From assembly GCA_027922465.2 (NCBI GenBank), contig BQMF02000228.1, forward strand, positions 62,001 through 126,000: 64,000 nucleotides of DNA. Direction: 5' to 3'. The notes beneath the pieces were generated by a model that was not told the DNA's origin, ran no database searches, and saw only the letters and a program-made list of their open reading frames with translations. The translations under genes and the position numbers were made by a program. This DNA comes from Turritopsis dohrnii (Eukaryota; Cnidaria; Hydrozoa; Anthoathecata; Oceaniidae). This document shows positions 1 through 11,760 of the stretch, piece after piece (position 1 is the first letter of the stretch; each line of letters starts with the position of its first letter).

Positions 1-393
1 ATTACAGACCTCCGAACGATAAACTTTGGAGAACTCGTCGATATTACTGATGCAATGTTTTTTGTTTTCATTTGATGGTTCGTTTTCATTTTGAGACGAT
101 AAAACATTTTCCTCATCATTAAACAGTAAAATATACATCATGTTTACTGATATATGTAAATGCTAATGTGTCGCCAATGACGTCACAAATTAAAGATATC
201 CATAAGGTCCGCAATTAAGAAGAACTTTGATGGAGAATTCTAAAGGGAAAAAGGGTCCAAAATCGAATAAAAACAATTTTTTTTCTACCAATCTAAATGT
301 ACTGAATCATTTTTTCTGGCATTTTTGGAAAGACAAAATTTTCACTGGACCATTCCTTTAAAGAAATTTACTTTGCAACACATTTCTTGTTAG
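1..393. other. Intron / upstream sequence of BLTP3
   Basis: No coding segment could be assigned here. The first recognisable BLTP3 exon begins at 394 with a base that completes a split codon, so this stretch should be intron. The N-terminal exons (roughly 120-130 residues in homologues) must lie before the window. Confidence 0.6.
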
Positions 394-3300
394 GAAGCCT
401 AACAAATATGGCTTTGCTGAAAAGGTTGTGGATGGCATGCTTATCTCCATTAATACAGTTTTGGTTTCTTTCACATCACTTGGCTTCAAGGCATCAGTCA
501 ATGTGTCTCGAATATTCATACAGAGTACCACACCAGACTGGAAAGAAACAAAAAACTTGCGTCATACTCGAATAAAGGATGAAATACTTGGTGAAGTTCT
601 GAATTTCAAAGAGATTCGTTGGCACACGCTAAGAGTAGATGCCGATGCTGCTTATAGACCAGAGGTATTTCTTGTTGAATTGAACTGTTTTTGTGTTTTC
701 AACTCACTTTCAACTATTCTTAACTATTGAATTGAGAGCATGAGTAGATACCACAAGAAAAATACTTCATCATTATCAAAATAAAAGATGCTTGTAACTA
801 AAAACAACAAGTTGACTGTTTTTAGTTGAATGAAACGGGATAAGCATTCATAATGATAAGATAAGATAATAAGATACATACAATAAGATAATAACAGAAT
901 TTTTTTCTGTAATAAGCAAAATTTTATAGCCTGATTTTTCAAAAAATCAAAAATTGAGTGCTTTTTTTTTAATCTTCCAGATTTGAAAAATTAAAAGCAA
1001 AAGGGCTGTTAGTTAAAATAAATCTTTTCTTTTTCTTTTAACATTTAAAATGTTACAATATAACTATACTACTCAAATAAGTCAAATACGTTGCCGTCAT
1101 CATTAGTAGTAATAATATCATCATTATCACACACAGTTGTAAGTAAAATTTAAAGACATTCGTGTCATTTTCAAAAGCCAAAGCCCTTGTTAGTAGCTTT
1201 GTATTTTTTGAATTTGACCACTATTTCTTGTAACAAGGGTTTAAAATTCCAAAAAAATTATGCAATTTTTTTCACGGGTATTATTTTTTCGAGGTTACAA
1301 CAAAATGGAATATTTCACGGGTACATATTTTCGTGATTTTGTGCAAAAACCGTGAAAATCAGTACTATTAAAGTAGTTTCATTAAGAGTCTTTATTTCAC
1401 AATTTTAATTTTGTGAGAAAAAGGCACTATACTTAATATTATTACTATACTTAGCATAGTCTTAATTCAAGTATGCCACTATTGTTACTATTACTGCTGC
1501 TATTATTTGAAAATTGACATTACAATTCACATCCTTATGTTTCTTAGATTTTGACAAGTCTGGTATTCAATTTCATATAGGGTGGTTTCCGATCAAATCA
1601 ATCTCCTCCCCAAAAAACATGTTGGTTAGTAAAATGAAAACATCTTAAGTTACGTGTTCTTTTTCTTTGTAGTCGAAAGATATTCCATCTGCACCACTCC
1701 GTTTGATAACCAACAACAGTGCAGTGCGTTTGGTAATAAAAAAGCGAATTAGTGACTGTCAGATGATTGCATCCAAGTTATCAATAATACTAGATGATAT
1801 ACTTTGGGTTCTTACACGCTCTCAAATACTGAAACTTTCAAGTTTTATTCATTATCTGATCAAATTGCGAAGTAAATTTTTACCAATTTCTCATCAAACA
1901 GCATCAGTTCTTAACAAACAAAATGTCCATACAGCTAATTCACCAAGGCAACAACAGTTATTCAGTCGAAACCATGTTTTCGCTGCTTACGATCTAGCTG
2001 AAACATCCATACATTTGAGAACAAAAGGCGTTGATCTACATTTATGTGATGATAGCACCATTGACTATAGCAATCCAGAGAGTAAAGTTAAAAACAGTAA
2101 AAAGAAAGGGTTAGATGAATCCGGGGCAGCATTGCAGATTTCTTTAGTGAATATCTCATTAGATCATTGCCCATATCATGTTGTTGGTAAAAAGCGAACA
2201 GTCGTGAAAAGTGATGATGAAGTCTCTTACCAAAGAAAGAAGTGGGCTACTCAACTTATGAATAACTTTTTGGAAACTGAAGGAAAAGTGTGGAAAAACA
2301 CGGTATGTCATTTTATTACAAGAGTAATGTCTATTTTGAAATAAGGAGGCTGGTTAAAAAATTTTAAAAACACTAGATTCAAAGCAATATTTAAACCGAC
2401 CTGTATGTTTTGAAAAGTATTACAAATGTGGCACAGTACCAAAAACTAACAAAAAATACTGAATCACCAAAATTAAGTATGCCTGTCACATCTGCAATGT
2501 TGAAATTACACAAAACTTTGAACAGGTAAGAACGGTTTGGTGTTCCAATTGGGAATTTTAGAGTAGGGATAAAGAATTTTAGAATGATGAATATCTTCAC
2601 GCTCAATTAAACTCTTCACTTTCACCTATAAAAATCTCTCTTTGTATGATCCATTCAGTGAATGCTCTAGTGACATTCTATGTAATTCTTAAAAAACTTG
2701 ATTTTTTAAATCGTATGTGTTTTGGGTTATGTTTATGTTATTAAGATTTCATGTGGGATGAATACTCTGTCCTTTTGCTTAGAGTGGCAGGAAAACACGA
2801 CCAGTGATGTATGAAAGCTTCTTTGTTGTGAATTGTCAAAATTTCCAAGTGATGCAAGTGACAACTGCTTCTTCACTGGAACCTAAACCTTTTCTAGCAT
2901 CAGAGAAAGAAACCTTGTTTTTACCAGCAGAAATGTCAGCACTGCATGTTGATCATACAACGTTCTACTACACAGACACAGATGTGTTTGCTGGTAATTT
3001 TCTCATTATTGTTTTAAACCACATTCTTGATTTCTTTACCACAGAGATTACAAGAATATTTTAAGAATGCCAATAATAAAGTTTAAGCAGAGTTAATGAA
3101 ATAGCAATAATTATTTGACAAATCCTATTGGTGCATGGTTGCGGGAGAAAGTTCCAAATGTTTCTCGTAACTATATTATACAAAAACATTTTGGAAATTG
3201 TTAATTGCTTGTGTTTTTTAGTTCCAGCTCCAAATGTTTTTGTGCAAGTGAATCCCATTCAGCTTACGTTTGATCCGCTGACATGTGTTTGGTTGAACAG

Positions 3301-6300
3301 ATTTGCACAGAGCATTATAACTGGCTTGGTAAATTGCTTTTATAGAATTATACACCGGTTGTTTGTTTTACGTTTTTGTATTTTCTGTTTGATTAAATCT
3401 TAGGATTGGACAAAAGAATTTATGTCACGTGAAGCTGGTTTTGTTGAGCATGTAAATGTTCGCGTGGAAGCACTTATGCCAAAGGTATTCAAATTTATTT
3501 GTTAAACAATAGGTAATAAGACGTTATAAAATTTAAATCAAAATAAAGGAAAAATAAAAATATTGTTATTTGAATTTGGGCCCATTCTCTATTTCATGTT
3601 ATTTTTTTTTTTGAAGTAGATAAACTACTGAATTAGTGAGCTTATAATTTTACGATTAAATGATCATAAAACTATGTTTGTAAAACTGATGAAACGTCCA
3701 CAAACTATTCAAATGATATGAAAATTTACTGCGGTTCCTCTAAAAATTATTTATTATTTTTTGCTGTTTTTTTATATTAGTTTTATTAGTTGAGTTTATT
3801 TTGATGTTATGTTTGGTAGAGATTTCCTCAAATAATTATTTTTATTTATTGCTTCATGGTTCGTGGTTCAACTCTCTGCGATCAAAATTCTATTCTTACA
3901 ATTCCTCAGATAAGGAATCTGTAAGGTCGTTTTTAAAAGATACATAGTTCTAACAAAGAAAACTTGCAACAAAATAAAACGAGAGTTACTATGTGGTTGT
4001 TTTTAGATAAGTATTCCCTTGAAGACGGATGCAAGCGTAGCACATAATGACGAGCGGCCTACTGGAATGCAAATACAAATTTCTCAGGCTGTTGTTTCCA
4101 ATTGTCGTGTTGGTGGTCAAGTATCACAAACTGATCTTCTGAATGATTTGCAAAGCTTTCTGGGATCGCGCCATTATTCGGACACGTCAATTTTTCCAAA
4201 CCAGGATAAAGATTTTATACCTTTCTCGAATGCATCATGGCTGAACGATTTTAGTATAAATTATCATCAAATCCAAAACTTAACTAGAAGGGATACAGCA
4301 CTGTATGAGCGATTGAAAATGAGCAATAATTTACCACATGATATTTGGTGTGTTTGGTGTGAGCAGCTGTGGATTGAATTTACTGGTATCGAGAAGGCGT
4401 CTAGAAGACCAGTCATTTTCATGGATGCCTTCCCCTTGCGTTTATGGGTGTGTCAGGACGTTCCTTACTACCCCTCTACTGAGCGCCCAACGAGTCGAGA
4501 AAGTACTTCTTCAAGTGTGGAAGTTGGGGCAGAGGTGGGTGAAGACTTCATGGTCGTTCCATTCTCTCCTCGGCATTCAGCAAGCGATACATGCGTAGCC
4601 CAAATGCAAAACCAAGCAACCGTTCCATTGCAACCTGTTGAAAACACTCGATTAACCATTCTTGACCAGGCAATGCGACAAAGTCATTCCGAAAGTGATT
4701 TGGCATTTTCAACGCGTGATTCCGTTCGTTACAATTGTTCTAGTGTGGATTTCGCAGAGAGCGAACCACCTCCTCCATATAACAGCCACATGGTCAACAA
4801 CGCGATTAACGACGTCACTGTTCCTTCCCTACCTCCTGCGTACGATGCCATAAGTAAAGAAGACCCCGCGGAAATCAGTAAACCTGCTGTAACTGATATC
4901 ATAGACTATAGCGTAGATAGTGTGGTGGTGCCCTCACGTGCAATGTTAATTAATGTTACCAAAACCGTGCAAATCCAATTGGATCACTTTCAAATGCTTT
5001 ACTTGATTCGAATGGGCGAAGTGTTTCAATTAGTCGCAGAGAAAGTTGCATTAGATAACCAACAATGTGAAAGCGAACGAAAATCCAGTCTAAGTCAATG
5101 GAAAAACGTTGAACAGTCCGAGAAAATTGAGGAAAGTCTGCTGCTAAACATATCAATTCCTGATGTCATTGTAGATATTGTTTTGCCACCATGTTTAGGC
5201 ATCGATCCAATACAACAACTCAGTTTACCTGAACGAGTGGAATACGAGCGGGAAAATAACACTGAACATTTGAAATCGGATTTTTTGACATTGGAGAACA
5301 TGGTCTTCTTACCAGTTCGTAAAGCTGCATCGCTGTCTTCCACACCCGAAAAAAGTTATTCGCACAACATTAAGAATCAAAAAGAATACGATATGGAATC
5401 TTTACAACAATCTGGTGGAACTGGTCAAAGTTTTGTTGATACCTTGGTCGAATATTCCGATCGGAATTTACCAGACGAATGTTTCGATGACACGTTGAAG
5501 GAGGTTTGCGATATCGGTGTTCAAGCAGGAGAACCACTGATGAGGATTAACCTGAAACCACTCCCTGAGCATCAACTCATCTCCGTGTTACGTATCAAAT
5601 CTGAGTGTATAACCGTTGGTATTCAAGCGGATGGTAAAGACAGCGCTGTCAAAGTCGCTGCTCAAACGCTGATGGTTAATGAATGCGGGAATCTTAAATA
5701 TGGGAAGATCTTGGATCCACGTGGCTTTGTAGCGCATGAACAGGAAAGAGATAAGCAGCAAATTAACATGAACACGATAACTGGTGACGGCGTGTTTAAA
5801 ATGCGTTTGACGTTAGGTCCCTCCGCCGAGCGTTTCAGTAAAGGTGGAGAGGAACTTGGTTTCGCTGACATTCGCATTAAAGGTTTAGCGGCCGCTTTGC
5901 TTATGTCAACTATCGATAACCTGACTGAATTTGCGGAGGACGAATTCATTCTCGCCACTATGCCATTTATTGTGACGATAAGCCGTTCGGACATTTCTTT
6001 ATACGACGATAAGGCGCGTCGCTACAAATCTGCCATCAAATATCCGCCGGCTAAAATTTTGATCGACAATTTGTTCGTGAAAAGGGATTGTGATGGCGTG
6101 GTGACTATCTGTACAAACGACGTCGCACGACGTGACGATCTGACTTATCGGTCAAACGTTGCTTCCGACGTAGTGGATTTTAGTAGTCGCGTACACAGTG
6201 CAAGTGTAAACAGCACTTTAATTGCAGAATCTATCAATCAGCAGGTGGAGGCTTTGATTGGAGAAAATGGCCGCCTGTTGGAAGACTTGAAAGTTGTAAA

Positions 6301-6457
6301 TGCAAAAGTGAACGGACTGCATGCCGAACGTGATAGCCTATTGAAAGTTATTGATAAATTGCAGCTTGAGTTGATGTATTCCAATCGAGAAAACGACGAT
6401 CTTCATAACAAAGTGCGTACACTGTCGTTAAGTCGAAGTCGAGGCAATTATGTGTGA
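394..6457 (+). CDS. BLTP3: Bridge-like lipid transfer protein 3 (UHRF1BP1/UHRF1BP1L family), 5' partial, 6 exons
   Basis: This is a chorein/VPS13-type bridge-like lipid transfer protein; vertebrate members act at endosome and membrane contact sites. Exons read 394-664, 1673-2302, 2783-2993, 3222-3328, 3404-3484 and 4007-6457. All introns are GT-AG and every phase closes, giving about 1,249 residues before the stop. The first exon holds the chorein-N signature YGFAEKVVDGM followed by RIKDEILGEVLNFKEIRW. Exon 2 has LITNNSAVRLVIKKR and LLDDLLWVLT-like (ILDDILWVLT) segments typical of the family. Exon 3 has LPAEMSALHVDHTTFYY, exon 4 NPIQLTFDPLTCVWLNRF, and the long last exon starts IPLKTDASVAHNDERPTGMQ. 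The C-terminus (near 6220-6410) is a predicted coiled coil, as in UHRF1BP1L. The middle of the last exon is Ser/Pro-rich and poorly conserved. The true start lies upstream of the window. A + strand neighbour is not visible. Identification is strong; whether it equals the A or B vertebrate paralogue cannot be said. Confidence 0.93.
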
Positions 6458-7167
6458 ACTGAAATTTCTTTTTTCTTCTGTTTTTATTTGTTTGTTTGTT
6501 TTGTTATCTTTCTGAATTTGCTTGTTTGGCATTCGCATTTTATATGGAAATCTCTTCTCGTCTTCATCGTCGTTTAAATGGGGATTTCATAGGGTATCAT
6601 TCATACACTTCTTTCGTTTTACAACCACACTTCATTTGACCAAGCTGAGCTAATATAAAAACCAAGCTGCTTAACAGTCGGACTGAGTAAAGTTATTAAA
6701 AGAATTTACGTTCGTATACTCTCGATAACTGGAGGATGAGTTAGAGTTAGAAGAAGCAACCTTCACTAATATAATATGCTGAATGGATCGGGCGAGAGAA
6801 TAAGCGAGTTGTCAGTGTTCCAGAGATCTGGATTCGTCTGTGAAAAAGGAAAATCTATTAATTACGGTTATTGATACCATTTGGATACGTCAGTATGCAT
6901 GTTTTTCATAAATCATTTATTTTACAGTTCTCACCTAAAGAATTATCAGAGTTATTTGTAATTAGATATAGCTATTATTACGAATTAATTTGTGAAATTA
7001 TTGTCTTTTTTGTTTCTTCCATTACCATCAATTTCTGTTTGTTTGTTTGTTTTTGTATATTCGAAATTTTATTGTATGCATCTTCAAACTATCTCACTCT
7101 CATCGCCTCGATTTGAGAGACTCGTTGTTTTAGGTATAAAAAGTTTCCACATAATACTTGAGAGTAG
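6458..7167. other. BLTP3 3' UTR and intergenic sequence
   Basis: AT-rich sequence follows the BLTP3 stop and runs to the TA target site of the Tigger element. I see T-rich tracts and short meaningless ORFs only, and no clear polyadenylation signal that I can defend. Confidence 0.5.
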
Positions 7168-7195
7168 TACAGTAGAATCCCGATAACTCGAACTT

Positions 7196-7700
7196 TCAAT
7201 AATTTGAACCAATTTTGAATTCCCCTTGAGCCTTCACCAATACTTTCTCATAAAATACCCCCGATAACTCGAACATTCGATTAGTCGAACCAACATTCAT
7301 GTCCCTAGGAGCAATATTCCCCTGATAACTCGAACTTGGGAGCAAAAATGGAAATCGAGTACTACTGTACTTTTCTTTCAATTTAACATATTTAACTGAT
7401 CTTTTGAAATGGTTCTTTTCTCCGTTGAATTTCAATACGCAAGGGACTTGTAAACCCTCACCATCCCCATTGTTAAATCTTATTTCCAGTTACTTTAGCA
7501 GTACAATTCGATTGATTATGACTTCGTAAATGGTAGGATATGGTCTTTGCAAAACGCCCAGATCTTCTTTTTTTCAGATGTCCGACTGTTCTTCCATTTT
7601 TAGACTTTAAGCAAACTGCAAACCTATGAACAGGGTTTTCTTGTTCACATTTTACTTCCAGATGTTCACCCAACTCAGGTGTCCATGTCTTTCATTTGAG
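7196..7700 (-). pseudogene. Frameshifted HIRAN-like domain remnant inside the Tigger element
   Basis: On the minus strand two overlapping frames join across a single-base shift near 7470. The upstream part reads GEHLEVKCEQENPVHRFAV, then GRTVGHLKKR, then CTAKVTGNKI. The downstream part continues NNGDGEGLQVPCVLKFNGEK. The pattern 'GE.L.CE.E..NP.DR.AV..K....VGH' followed by 'C.VTG' and 'PC.L.F.G' is shared by many proteins of cnidarians and resembles a HIRAN-type fold. It lies opposite in strand to the transposase, next to the left TIR, so it is probably a captured or passenger coding piece. The family name is an inference from pattern only; no start, splice sites or complete gene are visible. 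Confidence 0.45.
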
Positions 7701-7994
7701 TTTCATGGGAAATTTCTACAGTAAGGATGGTAGATAACTCATCTTGTAACAAAATCATGTTAAGAATATCAGCCATTTCACGCAGAAAAATGTAACGCTT
7801 TTGTACAAACTTACAACTTTCTTTCCACAAACCGTAATGAACCCTTGCGTTGTTAAGCATGGAGGTAGTGTTAAGTGAACCTTTTTCGAATGTTTTGTTT
7901 TGAGCAATAGAAAGTAAAAAGAAAATAAAAAGTTAAACTGTTGAACTGCATCCAATGCATTAACTCCTGTGTGTGTCGTGTTTACATTTGAAAA

Positions 7995-9466
7995 ATGGCT
8001 GCTGTTGCTGCAAAAAGGAAACCAAAAAATCCATCAGAGAAAAATATGCGGCATTGTAAGAGAAGTGGAAGAAGGTTCGTCGAAGTCTCACGATGTTGCT
8101 ATGAAATATGTATGGCATTCCGAAAAATACGTTGTCAACTTGGATCAAAAACAAAGAAAAGATTTTTGAATCTATGAAGAAGCAAGGGAACAAGTCAAAA
8201 ACGTCCCTTCATCTTCGATCTGTGGATTGTATTTGGGGTAAACACAGTACGATCCGACTTTCTGGAATGACTGCAGCAAATACCGATGTTTGTCATTGGT
8301 AAATCAAAATATCCTGCTTCAAAGGAGTCAAACACTTGCCTTGCCGATACAGAAGTCAAAATAAGAGGAGAAGAAGATGGTAGCGTTAATCATAGACAAC
8401 TGTCCAGCACATCCGACGATCGATAACCTGAAATTCATGGAGCTCATTTTCTTACCGCCGCCAAATACACATCGAAACTTATGAAGTTAATTCGGCGCCA
8501 AAATCTCGTTTGTCAAGTCGTCGAGTCGTTTTAGATGTTAACGCGGTTCACAGTTAGTCGATATTCAAGTCGTCGAGTCGTTTTAGATGAACACTCGCTT
8601 TTCAAATGAAGGCGTTTTAGAAGTTTGTTCGTTTCAGATGATGACGCGTTGTTCAAAATTTGTCGGTCTTTCATATCAAAAACTGCTACAATTTCATGAT
8701 CTGTTTATTCAAAATGACACTATTCGTGAGCCCCTTTCTTGAAATCAGGCAATGAAGGTGTTCCACACTAACTGAACATGAACATATTAATGTGAGGTAC
8801 ATATTTCATTATAAAGATAAAGAGAAGGGATCTTTCAGAATTCTAACAAACAATCAAATGCATCTGAAAGAAAAGGGAATCCTTCACAGTTTGGTCATTT
8901 TTTCATTTATAACCATGCAATGGCCCATGCTTCATGCAACTACTAGAAAACATGATGGCCAGCATCATGACTTATGTAAATATGACACAAAAATCTGTTC
9001 TTGTGTAAAAGCCAACACTGACTTAGAGAAACTGGTAATTAGGTTGCACCGCCTCATTTTCTGAACCGACTGAACATCTAAAACGGCTAATCTTCCGAAG
9101 CGCCTCAATTACACAGCATCTAGCGACCCCAATTTCTAAGACGCCTCAAATTGAAAAACGAGTGTTCATCTAAAACGACTCGACGACTTGTATGTCGCCT
9201 TATTGTGAACCGCGTTAACTTCTAAAACGATTAATGACGTCACGAGTCAACATCTAAAATGACTCGACGACTTGATAAACGAGATTTTGGCGTCGATCTA
9301 ACTTCATAGAAACTCAAACCAATGAACCAGGGGGTCATACGCTCTTTGAAAGCTTTTTACAGATTCTTAGCTTTGGAAAGGCTGATTGCAGCTGTAAACA
9401 AGGGAAAGGCTCTTCCTGAATTTTCGATTCTGGATGCAATGAAAATGCTCAATGGCAGAAAGTAAA
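7995..9466 (+). pseudogene. Tigger/pogo transposase, broken
   Basis: The transposase begins at an ATG at 7995 (MAAVAAKRKPKNPSEKN). A shift near 8050-8110 is needed to read SKSHDVAMKY and GIPKNTLSTWIKNKEKIFES, the CENP-B-type DNA-binding domain that recognises the transposon ends. About 200 codons of the usual DDE core are missing between 8215 and 8285. The reading then resumes as FVIGKSK, RYRSQNKRRR and VALIIDNCPAHP-like sequence (one catalytic Asp visible). The 829-bp element at 8480-9308 splits the gene inside the 'PPNT..KL.PMNQG' stretch, and the C-terminus LERLIAAVNKGKALPEFS ends at a stop near 9466. Several frame breaks and a large internal deletion make it non-functional. Confidence 0.8.
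8480..9308. mobile_element. 829-bp nested inverted-repeat (MITE-like) element
   Basis: This non-coding element sits inside the Tigger transposase. It starts TATGAAGTTA and ends TAACTTCATA, flanked by the 6-bp duplication GAAACT (8474-8479 and 9309-9314). The inverted arms extend at least about 130 bp and share 'gccaaaatctcgttt', 'aagtcgtcgagtcgtttt' and 'ttaacgcggttcac'. The short motif 'gtcgagtcgttttagatg' recurs several times in each arm. Precise removal together with one GAAACT copy restores transposase sequence across the junction. The 6-bp duplication and TAY...RTA ends match the larger element at 13528-18799, so it may be mobilised by that type of integrase. The class assignment is an inference. 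Confidence 0.8.
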
Positions 9467-9708
9467 AGCCTCCACCACCACCGTCCGTCCGTCAACTGCT
9501 TTGCAAAAAGCAGGGATATCAGGAGATCGACAGAAGATATGAAGATTATTCAGCTAAACTCAGACCGACATTAGAAAGTTTTTTTAATGATGTATGTAGT
9601 ACGGTTTTCATGTGAAAAAAGAAACAAAATTTCAAATATCGAATGCCCCATAACTCGAACTATTTTCTCGATCCGTGGGGGTGTTCGAGTTATCGGGATT
9701 CTACTGTA

Positions 9709-10202
9709 TGTTGTTATTTAAAAGTTACGGCCCGGTTTTCAAACTGCTGTGCTTGATTCGAACTACCAGGCGAAGGAATTCAGGTTCACTCAGTCACACA
9801 GTAGGTGAATGAAGTAGAAATCGACCTTCAGACATCAACAACAAAACCTTGAAATGACTGCTGCTGGGTGCGACAGGATTCAACTATTACATTAAGCAGA
9901 CTGTGAAAACACTTTTAAAAGTATTTGAAGTCTGAACCTTACCTTCACTAACATTTCACAGGTTTACACCACAAAGTTTATAAATCCTGTCCAATGAGCG
10001 GAATGGAATAGAAGACCTCGCTTCGTTCAAAAACTAGAAACAGCAACCACCCGCATATTTTATGTTTGGGGTTCAGTATCCGAGATTTACTGTAACCGCA
10101 GTTCAGTATGAGATAAAAGAAATTATACACAGCAATAACTAGATTACATAGTTTGTATTTATACTATTTATACTATATTGGTGATAAAATAAAGAAAACT
10201 CA
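9709..10202. other. Intergenic sequence
   Basis: Between the Tigger right end and the tRNA gene I see no ORF, inverted repeat or known element. Sequence is AT-rich and unique at the scale I can compare. Confidence 0.4.
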
Positions 10203-10274
10203 GGGCTCAACCGGGATTCGAACCCGGGGCCTCTCGCACCCAAAGCGAGAATCATACCACTAGACCATTGAGCC
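10203..10274 (-). tRNA. tRNA-Pro (anticodon UGG)
   Basis: Read on the minus strand the 72-nt sequence folds as a cloverleaf. The acceptor stem pairs GGCTCAA with TTGAGCC, followed by a C discriminator. The A box is TGGTCTAGTGG, the anticodon arm is CTCGC-TTTGGGT-GCGAG with anticodon TGG at loop positions 34-36, and the T arm contains GGTTCGAATCC. There is no intron and the 3' CCA is not encoded, as expected for a nuclear animal tRNA gene. The plus strand just before it (minus downstream) is A-rich rather than a clean T-run on the transcript strand, so the pol III terminator is not obvious. Confidence 0.96.
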
Positions 10275-10535
10275 ACACTTTGAAATGAACAATAATTGAC
10301 TTTATAAAAATTCAGTTCTAAAATTACATTACATTTAATGAATCAGTTTAAATTGTTTGAAATAAAAGAAAACGTGATTACTGAATGATGAAATCTTCTT
10401 ACGTAGAAAGTGCTCTACCAAAGGAGCATTAATACAGTTAGCTGAGGATTCCGAAAGGATGAAACTGGTAGTACTAACGAAAAGTTTTGTCTTCTATTTA
10501 TGTCTGAAGTATATAGCGAATTAAATAGAAATATA

Positions 10536-11332
10536 CTTTAATTGCAGAAACTTTCGCGTTTTGGCCCTATTTCGCGAAAGTTTGTGGCTCTGGAAATTTC
10601 AAAACAGCAAAACGAAGTCGGCAAAAAATTAGTCACTTGGACAAAATTTAGTCACTTTTTGCCGACTAAATTTTCGAGTTTAGTCACTTCTTGCCGACTA
10701 ATTTTTGGGGACAAAAAATGACGAAGAAAGTTTGGATGAAAATTTTTTTAAGAAATAAAATACAACACCAAAAAGAAAGGTTAGATAAATTAGGTTAATC
10801 AGTCAATTTCAATAACAGTTTTTTTCTTCATTTGTACATTTTCGTTATTCTATTCTTAAATACTTGTTTGCTTTTACTGAAAATTTTGATTTCATACTAC
10901 CGCAAAAAGCACCTGATAAAAATTGGCAACACAGAGAAGAAAAAGTAGTTTGGCAAGTAGTGGAAAAAGCCCGGCAAGAAAGGCTAAGTCGGTAAAAAGA
11001 AAATCGGCAAAAAAGTTTGGTTCGTTAAAAAAATAGTTGGCAAAAATATTAGTCACCTAGCAAAAATTTAGTCACTTTTTGCCGACTTTTTTTTTACCGA
11101 TAAGGTACATTGGTGAAGATGAAGAAACCGATGACGAAAGCGATTCTGAGTGGGAAGTTGAAGAAAATTAGTTACAGTTTTTTACTTTTACTTTAAACAA
11201 AGAAAGAAAAAGAAAAATTAAAAAAAAAATCGGGGTTTTGTTTGCTCATTCGCGAAAGCTTTTTCCGCGAAATTTGTTCCAAAATCTGCAAAACGCGTAA
11301 GCTTATTCCATGCGAAAGTTTCTGCCTTAAAG
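10536..11332. mobile_element. 797-bp TA-flanked MITE-like element
   Basis: Inverted termini read 'ctttaattgcagaaactttc' on the left and its near complement ending 'tctgccttaaag' on the right, each flanked by TA. Inside, 'tagtcacttnttgccgacta'-like units recur at about 10630-10710 and 11040-11095, and 'ttcgcgaaagttt' recurs near both ends. A short in-frame acidic stretch near 11106-11170 (GEDEETDDESDSEWEVEEN, then stop) looks like the acidic C-terminal tail common in pogo-type transposases, so this may be an internally deleted derivative of such an element. Confidence 0.7.
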
Positions 11333-11334
11333 TA

Positions 11335-11760
11335 GTGTGGCCAAAACCGTCATAAATAGAACAATTTAAAACAATTTAAACTGATTCATTAAAATGATAA
11401 CGTATTTCAGCGTTAAGTTTATTGAAGGCAAATTTGATAGTGATTAATTGCAAGATAACTTGAAACAGGTACTTCATATCTTCATAAACAAACCCCGTCG
11501 TCAATTTCTAAGTCTAGTGGCAAAAGAAGGCTAGCGTTAGTAGGGAAATAAAGAGAACACAAGAGAAACTAGGAGACCACAAGCCTTTTTCTTGCAAAAA
11601 CATTATAAATACAGAAATTTTCGTAGTAAAATCTCTTTAAATCTTGAAATTCAAAAGGAATCAAATCCATAAATAAAAAAAAAACATTAGCATCGATTAT
11701 AATTACGTTTTTGCTTGCATATATTTTCATACAGATCAAGTAGACAATGACCTATCAAGT
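11335..11760. other. DDX56 3' flank
   Basis: AT-rich sequence with no ORF. A 25-bp stretch at 11369-11393 is the exact inverted copy of 10334-10358, so the tRNA-proximal flank and this flank form a larger inverted pair around the 797-bp element. Confidence 0.5.

Larger units (their letters stand above)
7170..9706 (+). mobile_element. pogo/Tigger-type DNA transposon, degenerate, with nested insertion
   Basis: The element is bounded by inverted repeats: 'cagtagaatcccgataactc' at 7170 and its complement ending at 9706, each flanked by TA (7168-7169 and 9707-9708). Extra copies of 'gataactcgaac' occur just inside the left end at about 7262 and 7324. Inside are pieces of a Tigger/CENP-B-type transposase on the + strand: a helix-turn-helix region near 8026-8180, a DDE segment with IIDNCPAHP near 8390-8416 ending FLPPPNT, and, after the nested insertion, MNQGVIRSLKAFYR near 9318-9360 with the C-terminus ILDAMKMLNGRK near 9440. 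Without the 829-bp insertion and its target duplication the element would be about 1.7 kb. TA duplication and TIRs fit Tc1/mariner-pogo elements. Confidence 0.88.

Noticed and set aside
2391..2606. Minus-strand ORF of 71 codons in the BLTP3 intron
   Set aside because: AT-rich, hydrophobic, no motif, and lies within an intron of a well-supported gene.
4468..5994. Several minus- and alternative-frame ORFs over the last BLTP3 exon
   Set aside because: They are shadows of the long conserved + strand exon.
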